A program made the position numbers and the translations under genes. Below the pieces are notes generated by a model that was not told the origin of the DNA, did no database searches, and was given only the letters and a program-made list of their open reading frames with translations. Source: Shewanella violacea DSS12 (GTDB lineage Bacteria > Pseudomonadota > Gammaproteobacteria > Enterobacterales > Shewanellaceae). From it: 64,000 bases of DNA. Location of the stretch: assembly GCF_000091325.1 (NCBI RefSeq), contig NC_014012.1, positions 2,400,824 through 2,464,823 of the forward strand, in the 5' to 3' direction. Below, piece by piece: positions 9,270 through 18,768 of this stretch (positions are counted from its first letter, which is position 1; every line of letters starts with the position of its first letter).

Positions 9270-9551
9270 ATGAGTAAGAAGCCAGATAGACAGACTGCCA
9301 TGTTACTTTTGATTGAGCAGGTAAAGGATGGTTTACCACTGTATGAGCCCGACACCTTCATCTGCGGCCCGAACGGCAGCTGCCAAGGTTGCCCCAAGAA
9401 ACTCTTGGAGCTGGTGGATACTGAATTGACCTATTGGGAATCGGCCATTCAGCGCGGTGCTATCCCTGATTTTGATGAGATCTCCCGCTTCGCCAAGCTC
9501 TGCAAGAATGTGCGCCGGGGCCTAGTACGCAACAATATCTTAAGCGCCTAA
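9270..9551 (+). CDS. small conserved-looking Cys-motif protein, function unknown
   Basis: A 93-residue soluble protein that I cannot assign. It has a compact cysteine motif, CGPNGSCQGCPKKL at about residues 32-45 (C-x6-C-x2-C), which could bind a metal or serve redox chemistry, followed by two amphipathic helices and a basic end (KNVRRGLVRNNILSA). Codon use and composition match neighbouring core genes, and no membrane segment is present. It stands alone, with repeats on both sides. It is likely real because the ORF is uniform and ATG follows AGGAATGGTAA. Confidence 0.65.
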   Translation: MSKKPDRQTAMLLLIEQVKDGLPLYEPDTFICGPNGSCQGCPKKLLELVDTELTYWESAIQRGAIPDFDEISRFAKLCKNVRRGLVRNNILSA

Positions 9552-9605
9552 CCAAGCATTCGTAGAGCCTATCCCTAGATACATAACATACACTGACGTA
9601 AACAG

Positions 9606-9835
9606 ATATTCCGGGCAATATGAGTGCCGGAAAGACGAGCTAAGTGTAGATGTAGTCGAGCCACCTAATTATGCTGATTACAATTATCGACCCATCTACA
9701 TATATGTCATCTGACCGCCATGGGTCTGTGATATTCCCTATATCACTCAGACATTCCCCATATCACTATCGGTTAGTTCGGAAATGTCTTCCCGGGCTTG
9801 TTCCGGCAACAAGCCATTGTCTTTAAGTTCTGATC
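9606..9835 (-). repeat. A/B composite at the left edge of the defence island
   Basis: An A hairpin (9606-9640), a linker with GTAGATGTAGTCGAGCC, a B unit (about 9676-9785) and a truncated A half-unit to 9835. The 90 bp at about 9632-9722 reappear almost unchanged, but inverted, at 38067-38153 beyond the island. This is the last repeat before a 23.5-kb repeat-free stretch. Confidence 0.85.
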
Positions 9836-10154
9836 ACAAATATCTTACTGATGATCATTAAGTATCACAGGCATTCTTAGTCATCTTGATACAGTTAAAA
9901 TTTATAATGAATAGGACACTCCAGTTAAAATAAAAAGAGTGCTGACGGCGGGATATAATTCGGTAAATAAAATGAATTAATAAGTAATATTTTTAACCTT
10001 GGTGAAACACCTTAGTCTCACTAAGGTACATAACCATTTTTTATAAAGGTATATATCTGTTGCGTTTTTTATGCAAACACGTATCTTAATAAGTTGAAAA
10101 AGGAGTTTAATTGGCACAGGGAAAGGTGAACCTCTCAAAATCCATGTTACATGG

Positions 10155-10187
10155 TGTAAAAAATCAATTTTTAAATGATTTTTTACA
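10155..10187. promoter_or_regulatory. perfect 12-bp inverted repeat upstream of dptF
   Basis: TGTAAAAAATCA at 10155-10166 and its exact complement at 10176-10187 are separated by nine A/T bases. The centre lies about 100 bp before the dptF start. It could be an operator for a regulator of the restriction genes or a transcribed hairpin. The rest of 9836-10272 is A/T-rich with no convincing ORF, and I see no integrase or tRNA to explain the island edge. Confidence 0.5.
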
Positions 10188-10272
10188 TGTAGCGTGAGCC
10201 AACTCAAAGTTTCCTAGATGATATCAACTTATAAATACCAGTTAATGCAAAAGCATTTCGAATTGGAGATCT

Positions 10273-11868
10273 ATGCAAAGGTTTAAATCCGTTTTATCTG
10301 TGTTGTCTAAATCCTCGCCCTATGCCGTTAGAACACTGAATCAAAATGACGACTCTATCGAGGACCGGATAAAAGATTATTTATTTATCACAACTGATAT
10401 CGAGCGTGCGTTTAAAGAAGCGCTAATCAATGCGACAGAAGATGACATTATATTCCTGTGTGGCAGTAGTGGTGATGGTAAGTCTGAAATTTTAACTCGC
10501 TACTGTGAAATGGCCATGTTCAAAGACCGTTGCGTTTTTCACTTAGATGCAACCCACAGCTTTTCACCTACTGCTAATGCAATCCAAACGTTGGATGAGT
10601 TATTTGAACAGAACCTTAGCTCAGATAAAATCCTGGTCGTTGGTATTAACGTAGGTATGCTTGGTAATTATGCCCAAGAAGGGGCTGAACAGCATAATGA
10701 GATAAAATCTTCTATAAAAAGCTTCCTCGATGGCTCGACTAGTCAGGCTAATCATCTGTTCCTTGATTTTGAACAGTTCCCTAAATTCATCTTGGGCCAG
10801 CAGGGCTACACTGCCGAATTTGTTAAAGCACTTTTTCAAAAGCTTACTGCACCGAATAACAACATTATTCGTGACCATTTTGAGCATGAGAAGACACTGC
10901 TCAAAGCCGCTGACAAACAGTTATGTGCAAACTATGAGTTACTGAGTGATGAGGCTGTACAAGATACCGTTATCGAGCTGTTGTTTAAAGCTAGACTAGT
11001 AAAAGATCAGTTTCTCACCGCACGTGCCCTGCTTGATTTTATATTTCACCTTCTAGCGGGACCTGCTTATCTGTTTGATAACTTATTTACAGGCAGTGAC
11101 AATGAGTTAGCGAGTAAAATCGTAGGCTTCGATCCTGCCAATATTCGGACTCAACACATAGACAAATTTATATTGTCTAGAAGCCTAGGCTTACCTGACC
11201 ACGATTTCGAAGTTTTCGTTGAGGCGCTTGCACTAAAAGGCTTTACTACAAGTCTACAACCAGAATCTTATTTGAGACTTTTCTACCTACTTAAAAATAC
11301 TGAGTTTGCCAATAACTACCACCAGTCATTTAGTGATGATTTTCAGCAGCAATTGATAAAAAAATATGCAGAAATTTGGCACCTACATTGTCACTTCGAT
11401 GGTTCTGATGAGCATAAGCTAGCACTGCGTCAATATTACAAAGATGTAGCGATTACCGCTATTCACAAATACAACAATCGTAATGCCCCAAAACTCGGAA
11501 AAGGCGAGTTTTTTATCTCTGAGCATAATGGATTTCAACTAGCTGCGGACCTTGAGCTTAAAGCCCATGTGACTCAAATAGCGGAAGATAAAGAGGCCAA
11601 AACCTCACATTTCAACACTTACTTCAAAGTGGGCAAGCGTGTTGTTAAGCTTCCAACCAACATAAACCTCTTGAGTCTGATGTTACGTATTGTCGAAGGT
11701 TACCGCCCAAACAAGCATGATAAAAATACAGTGGTGCTTTTAGATGAGCTAGTAGAACAGATTGCAGAAGTTGCTAACGGCTCTGACACGCTGCACATAC
11801 TGAACAAAAACGGTAGATACAAAATTACCAATGACAATTTTGATGAATTTGAAGTGAGCGGCCTATAA
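10273..11868 (+). CDS. dptF: DNA phosphorothioation-dependent restriction protein DptF
   Basis: A 531-residue P-loop protein; with DptG and DptH it makes up the restriction arm of Dnd systems, which damages DNA lacking phosphorothioate marks. The Walker A motif GSSGDGKS is at residues 64-71 (IIFLCGSSGDGKSEILTRY), followed by HLDATHSF and LFLDFEQFP, probable nucleotide-site strands. The start ATG follows GGAG (GAATTGGAGATCT). dptG begins two bases after the stop, so the genes are one operon. Identification rests on the N-terminal P-loop type, the length and the fixed order ahead of a huge HerA-like partner; the molecular role of DptF itself is poorly known. Confidence 0.88.
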   Translation: MQRFKSVLSVLSKSSPYAVRTLNQNDDSIEDRIKDYLFITTDIERAFKEALINATEDDIIFLCGSSGDGKSEILTRYCEMAMFKDRCVFHLDATHSFSPTANAIQTLDELFEQNLSSDKILVVGINVGMLGNYAQEGAEQHNEIKSSIKSFLDGSTSQANHLFLDFEQFPKFILGQQGYTAEFVKALFQKLTAPNNNIIRDHFEHEKTLLKAADKQLCANYELLSDEAVQDTVIELLFKARLVKDQFLTARALLDFIFHLLAGPAYLFDNLFTGSDNELASKIVGFDPANIRTQHIDKFILSRSLGLPDHDFEVFVEALALKGFTTSLQPESYLRLFYLLKNTEFANNYHQSFSDDFQQQLIKKYAEIWHLHCHFDGSDEHKLALRQYYKDVAITAIHKYNNRNAPKLGKGEFFISEHNGFQLAADLELKAHVTQIAEDKEAKTSHFNTYFKVGKRVVKLPTNINLLSLMLRIVEGYRPNKHDKNTVVLLDELVEQIAEVANGSDTLHILNKNGRYKITNDNFDEFEVSGL

Positions 11869-11870
11869 CT

Positions 11871-13220
11871 ATGTTGCTATTAAAACCTGAGTTACAGGTA
11901 AAAAATAATACACTAAACAGTTACTTTCCTATCAGAACCAAAGACAGATATGACATCTTTGTATGGGATAGTGCACTAGGACATGTGGTAAAACACTCTT
12001 ATCGAAAAGAGTTTATTCCGTTTAAAGACCCAGCAGATCCTACCGGGAAAAAGAAAAAACAGTTTGAATTAGCAGATTTTAAAAACGCCAGCCAAAAAGT
12101 ATTTTTACGTAAGTTAGATGAAGCTGACTTCTGGCCAATAATCGATAAAATGTATTTCGAGGGAAATGAGCTGTTCAAAATCACTCCTGAATTTCTGCTT
12201 TTCAAAACAAATAAATCTGAAAATCACGTACGCGATGGTCGTCTCGGCAGTATGTTTGCCAGCTTATTACAAGACTTTGTATTTACAGATAAGCCACATT
12301 CGCAACTTAACTTTCTCGAGCAGCAGCTCTATGACGTGTTGAGCTTACACCTTAAAAGTCAAGACGTAGCAACGGGAGATTTAGTCAGTAAAGAAGCGCC
12401 ATACTTACCATTTATGGCTAACCACTTTCAGCAAGATCTTAAGTTTTTGAGCAAGCGTCCTAAATACTTACTCTCAATTTTCAAAGATTTCCTTCGACTT
12501 TACGCGCATCTATATACTGCACAGCTCGCATTAAATTTAAAAGACTGGCGTTCGGGTGAACCTAAGCCAAAATTGCATTACTTTATTTTGGACAGTGAAA
12601 AGGCCAGTGATGAACGTACTTTAGTTAAGAGTTATGGTCATAAGCAGCTTTCTGCTGCACTTTGGAGTATCTTTCCATATCTGGCAATGAACGAAAGTTT
12701 GCAAGATAATAAAAATCAGATCATGCCTATTTGGGCTTTAGCACAAAACTTGGCAGAGCATCCAACTTGTGCTGAAGCACTTGAAAGCTATGCTGCAGAC
12801 TTTAAAGCAAATAGACAACTCAATACCAGCATATCAAACTCACAAGACCCACTAGATCAGCTCCAAAACTTATTAAGGCTTAGTGCTGCACAATTTAGTC
12901 GCGGTGAATCCAGGTCTGACATCAACTTACAATACGTCAAATCGACCGAGTCAGAGCTTTGCTCTCACTTTATTCAAAGTCGAGGTCGTGCGGGGCGGGT
13001 GATGGTGTTTAATCAAGATTACCTTCTTTTGTTGACAAACCTTGCAGTGGGCGAAAAAGAAAAGCTACGTTTCCATGAGCTTATCTTAGCGTTCGAATCC
13101 AGAGGGGTGTTTTTTGACAAGCAGAGTCAACAGGCTCTAATCACATTTTATGAACGCATCGGCAATGTTGAGCGTATGAGTGACAGTGGAGATGCAGTAT
13201 ATGTCTTTAAAACAATTTAA
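11871..13220 (+). CDS. dptG: DNA phosphorothioation-dependent restriction protein DptG
   Basis: A 449-residue soluble protein without a nucleotide-binding motif that I can find. It lies between dptF (2-bp gap) and dptH (20-bp overlap), the invariant position of dptG. The N-terminus LKPELQVKNNTLNSYFPIRTKDRYDIF, an interior run of helices, and a C-terminal part with HELILAFESRGVFFDKQSQ are consistent with the family. The role is presumed structural or adaptor within the DptFGH complex. The assignment depends mainly on position and length, supported by the flanking genes. Confidence 0.85.
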   Translation: MLLLKPELQVKNNTLNSYFPIRTKDRYDIFVWDSALGHVVKHSYRKEFIPFKDPADPTGKKKKQFELADFKNASQKVFLRKLDEADFWPIIDKMYFEGNELFKITPEFLLFKTNKSENHVRDGRLGSMFASLLQDFVFTDKPHSQLNFLEQQLYDVLSLHLKSQDVATGDLVSKEAPYLPFMANHFQQDLKFLSKRPKYLLSIFKDFLRLYAHLYTAQLALNLKDWRSGEPKPKLHYFILDSEKASDERTLVKSYGHKQLSAALWSIFPYLAMNESLQDNKNQIMPIWALAQNLAEHPTCAEALESYAADFKANRQLNTSISNSQDPLDQLQNLLRLSAAQFSRGESRSDINLQYVKSTESELCSHFIQSRGRAGRVMVFNQDYLLLLTNLAVGEKEKLRFHELILAFESRGVFFDKQSQQALITFYERIGNVERMSDSGDAVYVFKTI

Positions 13221-16200
13221 CGATTTTCTAGCTGAACAATTTCTAAATTGGGGGCAGCAAGCCCTAAAAGCAGGTTTTAGATATCAGTTTCAGTCTCCTG
13301 ATATGGATAACAGCTTAAAACTGTTTAACTCAATAGTATCCAAATCTGATGGCAGCATAAATGTTAAAGGCACTAAGCTACCTGTAGTACAGTGTGGTGA
13401 AGTACTATTACTGCCTGTACTGCATAGTGAAGACTCGAGTAAATGTGCAGGCTTTACAGAAAACTTCATTTCACATCTGCGTGACGAGGTAGCTGGACAG
13501 TTTGGCGAGCTCGAAGGTTGTGCACTGCTTGTAATACATAACAGTATGTTAGATACCTTGATTAACTCTGCTGAGGATGTCGCGCAACCCACTAGCATTT
13601 GGCACCCTGAGCAGATAAAACACGCCATGCATGATCTGATTGATGATTTTAATGGGACTCGAAAAGTTTCTGAGTGTCTGCTCGAGTACAGGTTTAACCA
13701 GATTGTCGACGATGGCGCGACCATGTTTGGCTTTGAAGACCTCTACAAGGCGTTACTCGATGGTGATCTAAAGTTCAGCGAGCTTGGCTTACTAAATGAC
13801 CCCGCGATTCTCACTTGGGACGGCAAACCTGAGCAGATCAATAAACGCTTAGAAGAGAACAAGCGTCTCTACGAAGAGCTTGAGCGTATTACTCATCATT
13901 CCCCTAATGAATTAGAGGAAAAGCTAGCCGAAAAAGATTTCGGTGCCAAGTTTGTCACCAAGCACTTCGGTGGAGATGATACAGAACGCTGGAAAACTGA
14001 ACTTGAATTCAGTGCGTGTAAACAAGAGCAAGATGATAACCGTAAAAACCTGTTAGAGCTCGAAAGCGAATCCATTTTGCAGGGTGAGCTAATTGCCAAG
14101 AACAAGGTAGAAACTAAAGCCGGCCGCAGAGAGCGTCATCTTATCTTGGTGTTAGAGGATGATCAGCAAGACTTTGGTTTTGAGTTAACCTTTATTGGCG
14201 GGAAAATTGAACGCTATCAGTGTTCCATTATGCACAATAAAACCGACCTGATTGAAATTGCTAACCCAGTTAATTCTGGTGGGAAGCGAAGTCGTGTCAC
14301 CATAACAGGGCTATACCCGGACAAAGCGACGTTTTTCACTTTTAACCTTAAGCGAGAAAAAACCGCAGAACGTTACAAGTTTAAAGTTTTAGTCATTAGA
14401 AGTGGCGACTTCAACATTGATGCCTTCAGGAATAACTTTTTAATCGAGCCTTCATCATCGGCTAAAAAAGGTTCCAGAATTACGCTGCAAACTGAAGACA
14501 ACAGTTTTGTCATTGGCATTAATGGTGGACAAGAGGGCGGTAAAGCCGTGCTCGGTGAAATAGGCCAAGTTTTTGATAATCAAGCGACTAGTGAAATAGA
14601 CTTCGAGCAGATAGCTAATGAATCCGACGAGTTACATTTTATCGTTAAGGGACAAGACTCATCTTTAACCTTTAACGTAGAGGGAGCCATAGCAACTGAT
14701 ACACTAACGCTTCCGCTCATATTAGACAAAGACAGATTTGCTCGTCTCTATCAAGATAACTATCTAGGCAGCTTTAATCGCTCAAAAAATAAAGTGTTAC
14801 TCGATAATAAAGAGGTCTCACCTAAGGGCAGGCGCTTAACCTTACTGCAGTGGGAAGCTGAAATTGTCGATGAGCGCGATAAATCACAAGCTCCTTTGTA
14901 TTTAGTAGATATAGAAGCGACATATCCTTCTCTGTATGTTGCTTATCGTGCGCTATTTGATTACTACGTACAAAACCGCACACTACCGAGTCTTTGTAGT
15001 TGGGGCCCTGAGTATCGGGTTTTAGCCGGAGAGGTCGTTAAGCAATACAATAAGGCTATTTGCGCTATTGGTGATGATATTTTGCTCACCCCCGAGCAGA
15101 AGCAACTTATCAGTCTGGGCTTTGCCACATTTAACGGTCAAGGTTATATCACGCCGTTCCACCCCTTGGTAATGGCTTACTACTTAGCTTTAGCAGAGCG
15201 TGTTACTCAAGATGACAGCCAGAGTTTTAAGACCCTGCCAAAGGTGACTATAGATAGGCTTAATGTCCGTGGATTGTTGCCATTTGTTTATGATCCTATT
15301 CATGGTTTTGCATTCAGCCAGCTTGAGAAAGACAACTGTTTCTGGCTTGAGTTAGTGCCACAACAAGACACCAGTTTTTCTTATGTGCGCAAACTGGTCA
15401 AAGACAAGGTAGGTGAATTTAGAAATGCCTTCTCTGCACTGTTTACCGCAGGACCTAATGCGACACTTCTGATCAACTCAGTCAACAATAAGTTGAACCA
15501 TGAACTTTTCATGGGCCTTGTGGATTTTGTTAAAGCAAACAAAGACAAGGTGTGCCACATACACGTCAACTTATATGACGACAAGTTGGTTTATAGTGAG
15601 TTCGACAGGTTTGCCGAAACAGCGAGTTACGATAAGCTCAAGAGCTTATATGAGTTAGACAAGGGTGCCATTCGTGAGCAAGCTGACACCATTATTGACC
15701 TGCTACGTACCAGGCTTACCTACAGTAAGTTTGAGAATGACAAGATAGATGGCAAACAAGCCTACTCACATCTGAGCTTCTTCAGAAATAACACCAAGGT
15801 TGTGCCAAGAGACGTGAATGTCGACAAGCAACTCAGTGGAGTTGTTTGCCACGGTCTGCTGGCGGGAGAAGCTGCTGCAAATAAACAAGGCAGCTATTTC
15901 ACTGCATTTGGCCTAAATAAGGTTGATACTTCAGGCCACCCACACCTGCAGATAGCTCAAAAGTTGGGAGGGTTAATCAAACCTGCGTTACTTTCCAGTG
16001 AGCCGACGGGTAATTCTAAATCGATGGCGCTGGTTGTCAGCGATAACTTTAGAACCTTATTAGAGCGTTCCTATGAGAGCTCAATCTGGACTACCATTAT
16101 CGATCCTAAGGTTACCTTAGACTTTTTCGACAATGCCAAAGATATGGTGTTAATTCATTACTCGGATAATTACACCAACTCGGCCAATTACGATGCCATT

Positions 16201-18465
16201 ACTGTTACTCGTCAAACAGACCTGTACAAGAAAGTGCTCGAGCAAGATGAAGGTGGGATAACCGAAGAGTTTAATGCCTTTAATGGCGAGTGGCTGCTAA
16301 AGATGATCACCGCCAATGCTAATGATCGTAAAGAGAAGAAGGGCATTATAGGCGCGTACAAATTCGTAAACTGCTTATTGTCTAAATCTGATATTACCTG
16401 GGTACCGTTATCGGTCGCTGAGATGATACGTGTGACCGGCAATATTGGCCTTAAGATGTCAGACAGCGACTTCTCACGTAATGTCCAAGGCTACAAGTCT
16501 GGTCATATTTCAGATGATGTACTGTTTGTTGGTTTTAAAGACAAGCAAATGTACGTGCTGCCACTAGAAGTTAAAACCGGTATTAAACAGACTCACAATA
16601 AAGGGGTACAGCAGGCTAAAGAGCTTAAGCGTTACCTGTGTGAAGACATACTTGGCCGTAATGACTTTGCTGGTATGTTGTACCGTGGCTTATTTATCCG
16701 CCAGGTTCTCATGCAGATAGACAAGTATGAGCTGTATAACCTCTATTCTGACACATATTTCGATGCATTCTTAGCAGAACGTGAGTGGTGGTTACAAGGT
16801 GATTACGGCATCTCTGATTTAGCTGAGTATCCCGATGGTTTCATGTTGTCTCATGTTGAGAACGACACCTTCTTTGAAGCAGATTTTAATGAAGTCGACG
16901 ACATCTTAAAAATTCAGCTGCCTATTAGTTACCTCAAGCGACTCGTCAGCACACCACTGCGTGAGTTGATGAATGATGTCCGTCCTGAGCAACTCTGTCA
17001 TATACCTGAAAAGTATCTGCTCACACCAGAGAATTCGAGTGAAATTAGAAAAATAATCCCAACGAAAGTTGATGATATTGAGATCGGTTTACACGAGGAA
17101 AGTGTCGAAATACCAAGAGATTCAGGACGTGCGATAGAGCTAAATGACTTGTTTCCTGAGAGACATGTAGTAAAGCCTGCTCTTAAGACTGACAAAATAG
17201 ATGAAAGTGAAATTAGTGCTGATAAACATGTTGAGCTTGAAAAGGTCATTCCAGATACTACAGGTACTAGTAACAGTAAATTTAACAAGTCCTCCGAACC
17301 TATTGGGCAGAGCCCGATTGTTCAACGTGAGCAAAGTGATGAACCTATTAAAATCCTAATTGGTCATGATGTCCGCGATAACACCGAAGTGTATTGGGAG
17401 CCGACTAATACTGCCAAGTTTATGAATACGAACTCGGGCATTATCGGCACCATGGGTACAGGTAAAACACAGTGCACTAAATCAGTAGTGACTCAGTTAT
17501 ATCGTCAGCAAGACCGCAATGTCGATGGCAAGCCGATAGGTATTCTAATTTTCGATTACAAGTCCGACTATGTCGATGACAAGTTTTTAACGGCGACTAA
17601 TGGTAAAAAGTTCAATCTACATAAACTGCCATACAATCCGCTTAGTCTGTTTGGTGATACCCCCATGTTACCGGTGCATACGGCCCGTGGATTCTCTGAA
17701 ACCATGGGCAAGGCGTTTGGTTTAGGGCAAAAGCAGCAGCTGAAACTACGTAAGCTTATTGGTGAAGCATATGAATTGGCGGGAATCAAGAAGGGCGATC
17801 AATGCACCTGGAGTAAACCTGCACCAACGATAACTGATATCTGGGCACTGTTTGAAGAGACTGAGCCGACTGAAGATTCGCTTTATGCCGCGCTTGAAAG
17901 CTTATATGAGCTTGAGATCTTCGAAGACAATCATGAGAAGTGCACCAGTTTATATGAGCTGATCGATGGCATCACAGTTATTGAGCTTGCAGGTTACCCA
18001 TCGGAGATCCAAAACTTAGTTGTGGCTCTGACTATGGACTTGTTTTATTCGCAGATGCAGAAGCAAGGTAAACCAGAAGTGCAGGGGGACTTTAGGCAGG
18101 TCACTAAGCTATTACTTGTAGATGAAGCCGATAACTTCATGTCGCAAAACTTCCCCAGTCTTCGCAAGGTACTTAAAGAGGGCCGCGAATATGGTGTTGG
18201 TGTGATTCTGTCGACCCAAGATATTACTCATTTTAAGACCAGCGAGAATGATTACTCAACTTATATATTAAGTTGGATCGTCCATCGCGTGTCTCAGCTT
18301 AAAAACCAGGACATCAAGTCAATCTTCAATAAGGACGATAAGTCAGATCAAGATAACCTGATGAAGAGCATTCGTGAGCTAGATAAACACTACAGCTTAT
18401 ATGTTGATGGTGATAAGAAAGTGCAGAAGATCAAAGATAAAGCTTTTTGGGAGCTGCTTAGCTAA
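13201..18465 (+). CDS. dptH: DNA phosphorothioation-dependent restriction protein DptH, HerA-like ATPase
   Basis: About 1754 residues. The C-terminal third is a HerA/FtsK-type translocase ATPase: Walker A GTMGTGKT at about 1416-1423 and Walker B LLVDEAD at about 1638-1644, followed by LREGREYGVGVILSTQDITHF-like sensor sequence. The long N-terminal part has no motif I recognise. It is the motor of the DptFGH restriction arm. ATG at 13201 is chosen over the upstream GTG at 13180 because GGAG (13188-13191) is well spaced; this gives a 20-bp overlap with dptG. A strong terminator follows at 18487. No truncation is seen. Confidence 0.92.
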   Translation: MSLKQFNDFLAEQFLNWGQQALKAGFRYQFQSPDMDNSLKLFNSIVSKSDGSINVKGTKLPVVQCGEVLLLPVLHSEDSSKCAGFTENFISHLRDEVAGQFGELEGCALLVIHNSMLDTLINSAEDVAQPTSIWHPEQIKHAMHDLIDDFNGTRKVSECLLEYRFNQIVDDGATMFGFEDLYKALLDGDLKFSELGLLNDPAILTWDGKPEQINKRLEENKRLYEELERITHHSPNELEEKLAEKDFGAKFVTKHFGGDDTERWKTELEFSACKQEQDDNRKNLLELESESILQGELIAKNKVETKAGRRERHLILVLEDDQQDFGFELTFIGGKIERYQCSIMHNKTDLIEIANPVNSGGKRSRVTITGLYPDKATFFTFNLKREKTAERYKFKVLVIRSGDFNIDAFRNNFLIEPSSSAKKGSRITLQTEDNSFVIGINGGQEGGKAVLGEIGQVFDNQATSEIDFEQIANESDELHFIVKGQDSSLTFNVEGAIATDTLTLPLILDKDRFARLYQDNYLGSFNRSKNKVLLDNKEVSPKGRRLTLLQWEAEIVDERDKSQAPLYLVDIEATYPSLYVAYRALFDYYVQNRTLPSLCSWGPEYRVLAGEVVKQYNKAICAIGDDILLTPEQKQLISLGFATFNGQGYITPFHPLVMAYYLALAERVTQDDSQSFKTLPKVTIDRLNVRGLLPFVYDPIHGFAFSQLEKDNCFWLELVPQQDTSFSYVRKLVKDKVGEFRNAFSALFTAGPNATLLINSVNNKLNHELFMGLVDFVKANKDKVCHIHVNLYDDKLVYSEFDRFAETASYDKLKSLYELDKGAIREQADTIIDLLRTRLTYSKFENDKIDGKQAYSHLSFFRNNTKVVPRDVNVDKQLSGVVCHGLLAGEAAANKQGSYFTAFGLNKVDTSGHPHLQIAQKLGGLIKPALLSSEPTGNSKSMALVVSDNFRTLLERSYESSIWTTIIDPKVTLDFFDNAKDMVLIHYSDNYTNSANYDAITVTRQTDLYKKVLEQDEGGITEEFNAFNGEWLLKMITANANDRKEKKGIIGAYKFVNCLLSKSDITWVPLSVAEMIRVTGNIGLKMSDSDFSRNVQGYKSGHISDDVLFVGFKDKQMYVLPLEVKTGIKQTHNKGVQQAKELKRYLCEDILGRNDFAGMLYRGLFIRQVLMQIDKYELYNLYSDTYFDAFLAEREWWLQGDYGISDLAEYPDGFMLSHVENDTFFEADFNEVDDILKIQLPISYLKRLVSTPLRELMNDVRPEQLCHIPEKYLLTPENSSEIRKIIPTKVDDIEIGLHEESVEIPRDSGRAIELNDLFPERHVVKPALKTDKIDESEISADKHVELEKVIPDTTGTSNSKFNKSSEPIGQSPIVQREQSDEPIKILIGHDVRDNTEVYWEPTNTAKFMNTNSGIIGTMGTGKTQCTKSVVTQLYRQQDRNVDGKPIGILIFDYKSDYVDDKFLTATNGKKFNLHKLPYNPLSLFGDTPMLPVHTARGFSETMGKAFGLGQKQQLKLRKLIGEAYELAGIKKGDQCTWSKPAPTITDIWALFEETEPTEDSLYAALESLYELEIFEDNHEKCTSLYELIDGITVIELAGYPSEIQNLVVALTMDLFYSQMQKQGKPEVQGDFRQVTKLLLVDEADNFMSQNFPSLRKVLKEGREYGVGVILSTQDITHFKTSENDYSTYILSWIVHRVSQLKNQDIKSIFNKDDKSDQDNLMKSIRELDKHYSLYVDGDKKVQKIKDKAFWELLS

Positions 18466-18486
18466 CAAACTTGCTAACTGATTGAT

Positions 18487-18513
18487 AAAAAACACCCTTC
18501 GGGGTGTTTTTTT
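18487..18513 (+). terminator. rho-independent terminator after dptFGH
   Basis: ACACCCTTCGGGGTGT hairpin (CACCC/GGGTG stem with a tight UUCG-like loop) followed by seven T, 22 bp after the dptH stop. It closes the dpt operon, so the HNH gene at 18769 needs its own promoter. Confidence 0.92.
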
Positions 18514-18768
18514 GAGCTAGCACATATTATTTGTAGATGTAATATGTTTATAATCATATAACTACACAATTATGAGTCAATTAAATGGATTTAATTTGCA
18601 AAAACAAGGACATCACTGATTTCGTAAGAGTGTTTAGCTTCTATTGTAAAATAATAACTCTCCTCTTTAAAGCTAGTAAGTGCGATTTCACTGCATACTT
18701 CTTAAGCTTGTTTATTCCTAGCTTAACTTCACCCAATATCAGACTATCTGGTGTCATAGGGTGCCTAA

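Noticed and set aside
9977..10207. A 76-codon minus-strand ORF ahead of dptF
   Set aside because: It covers the 12-bp inverted repeat and A/T-rich control region, has odd composition and no start signal.
9552..10272. Integrase, tRNA or attachment site at the left island edge
   Set aside because: None could be seen on either strand; the edge is defined only by repeats and gene content.
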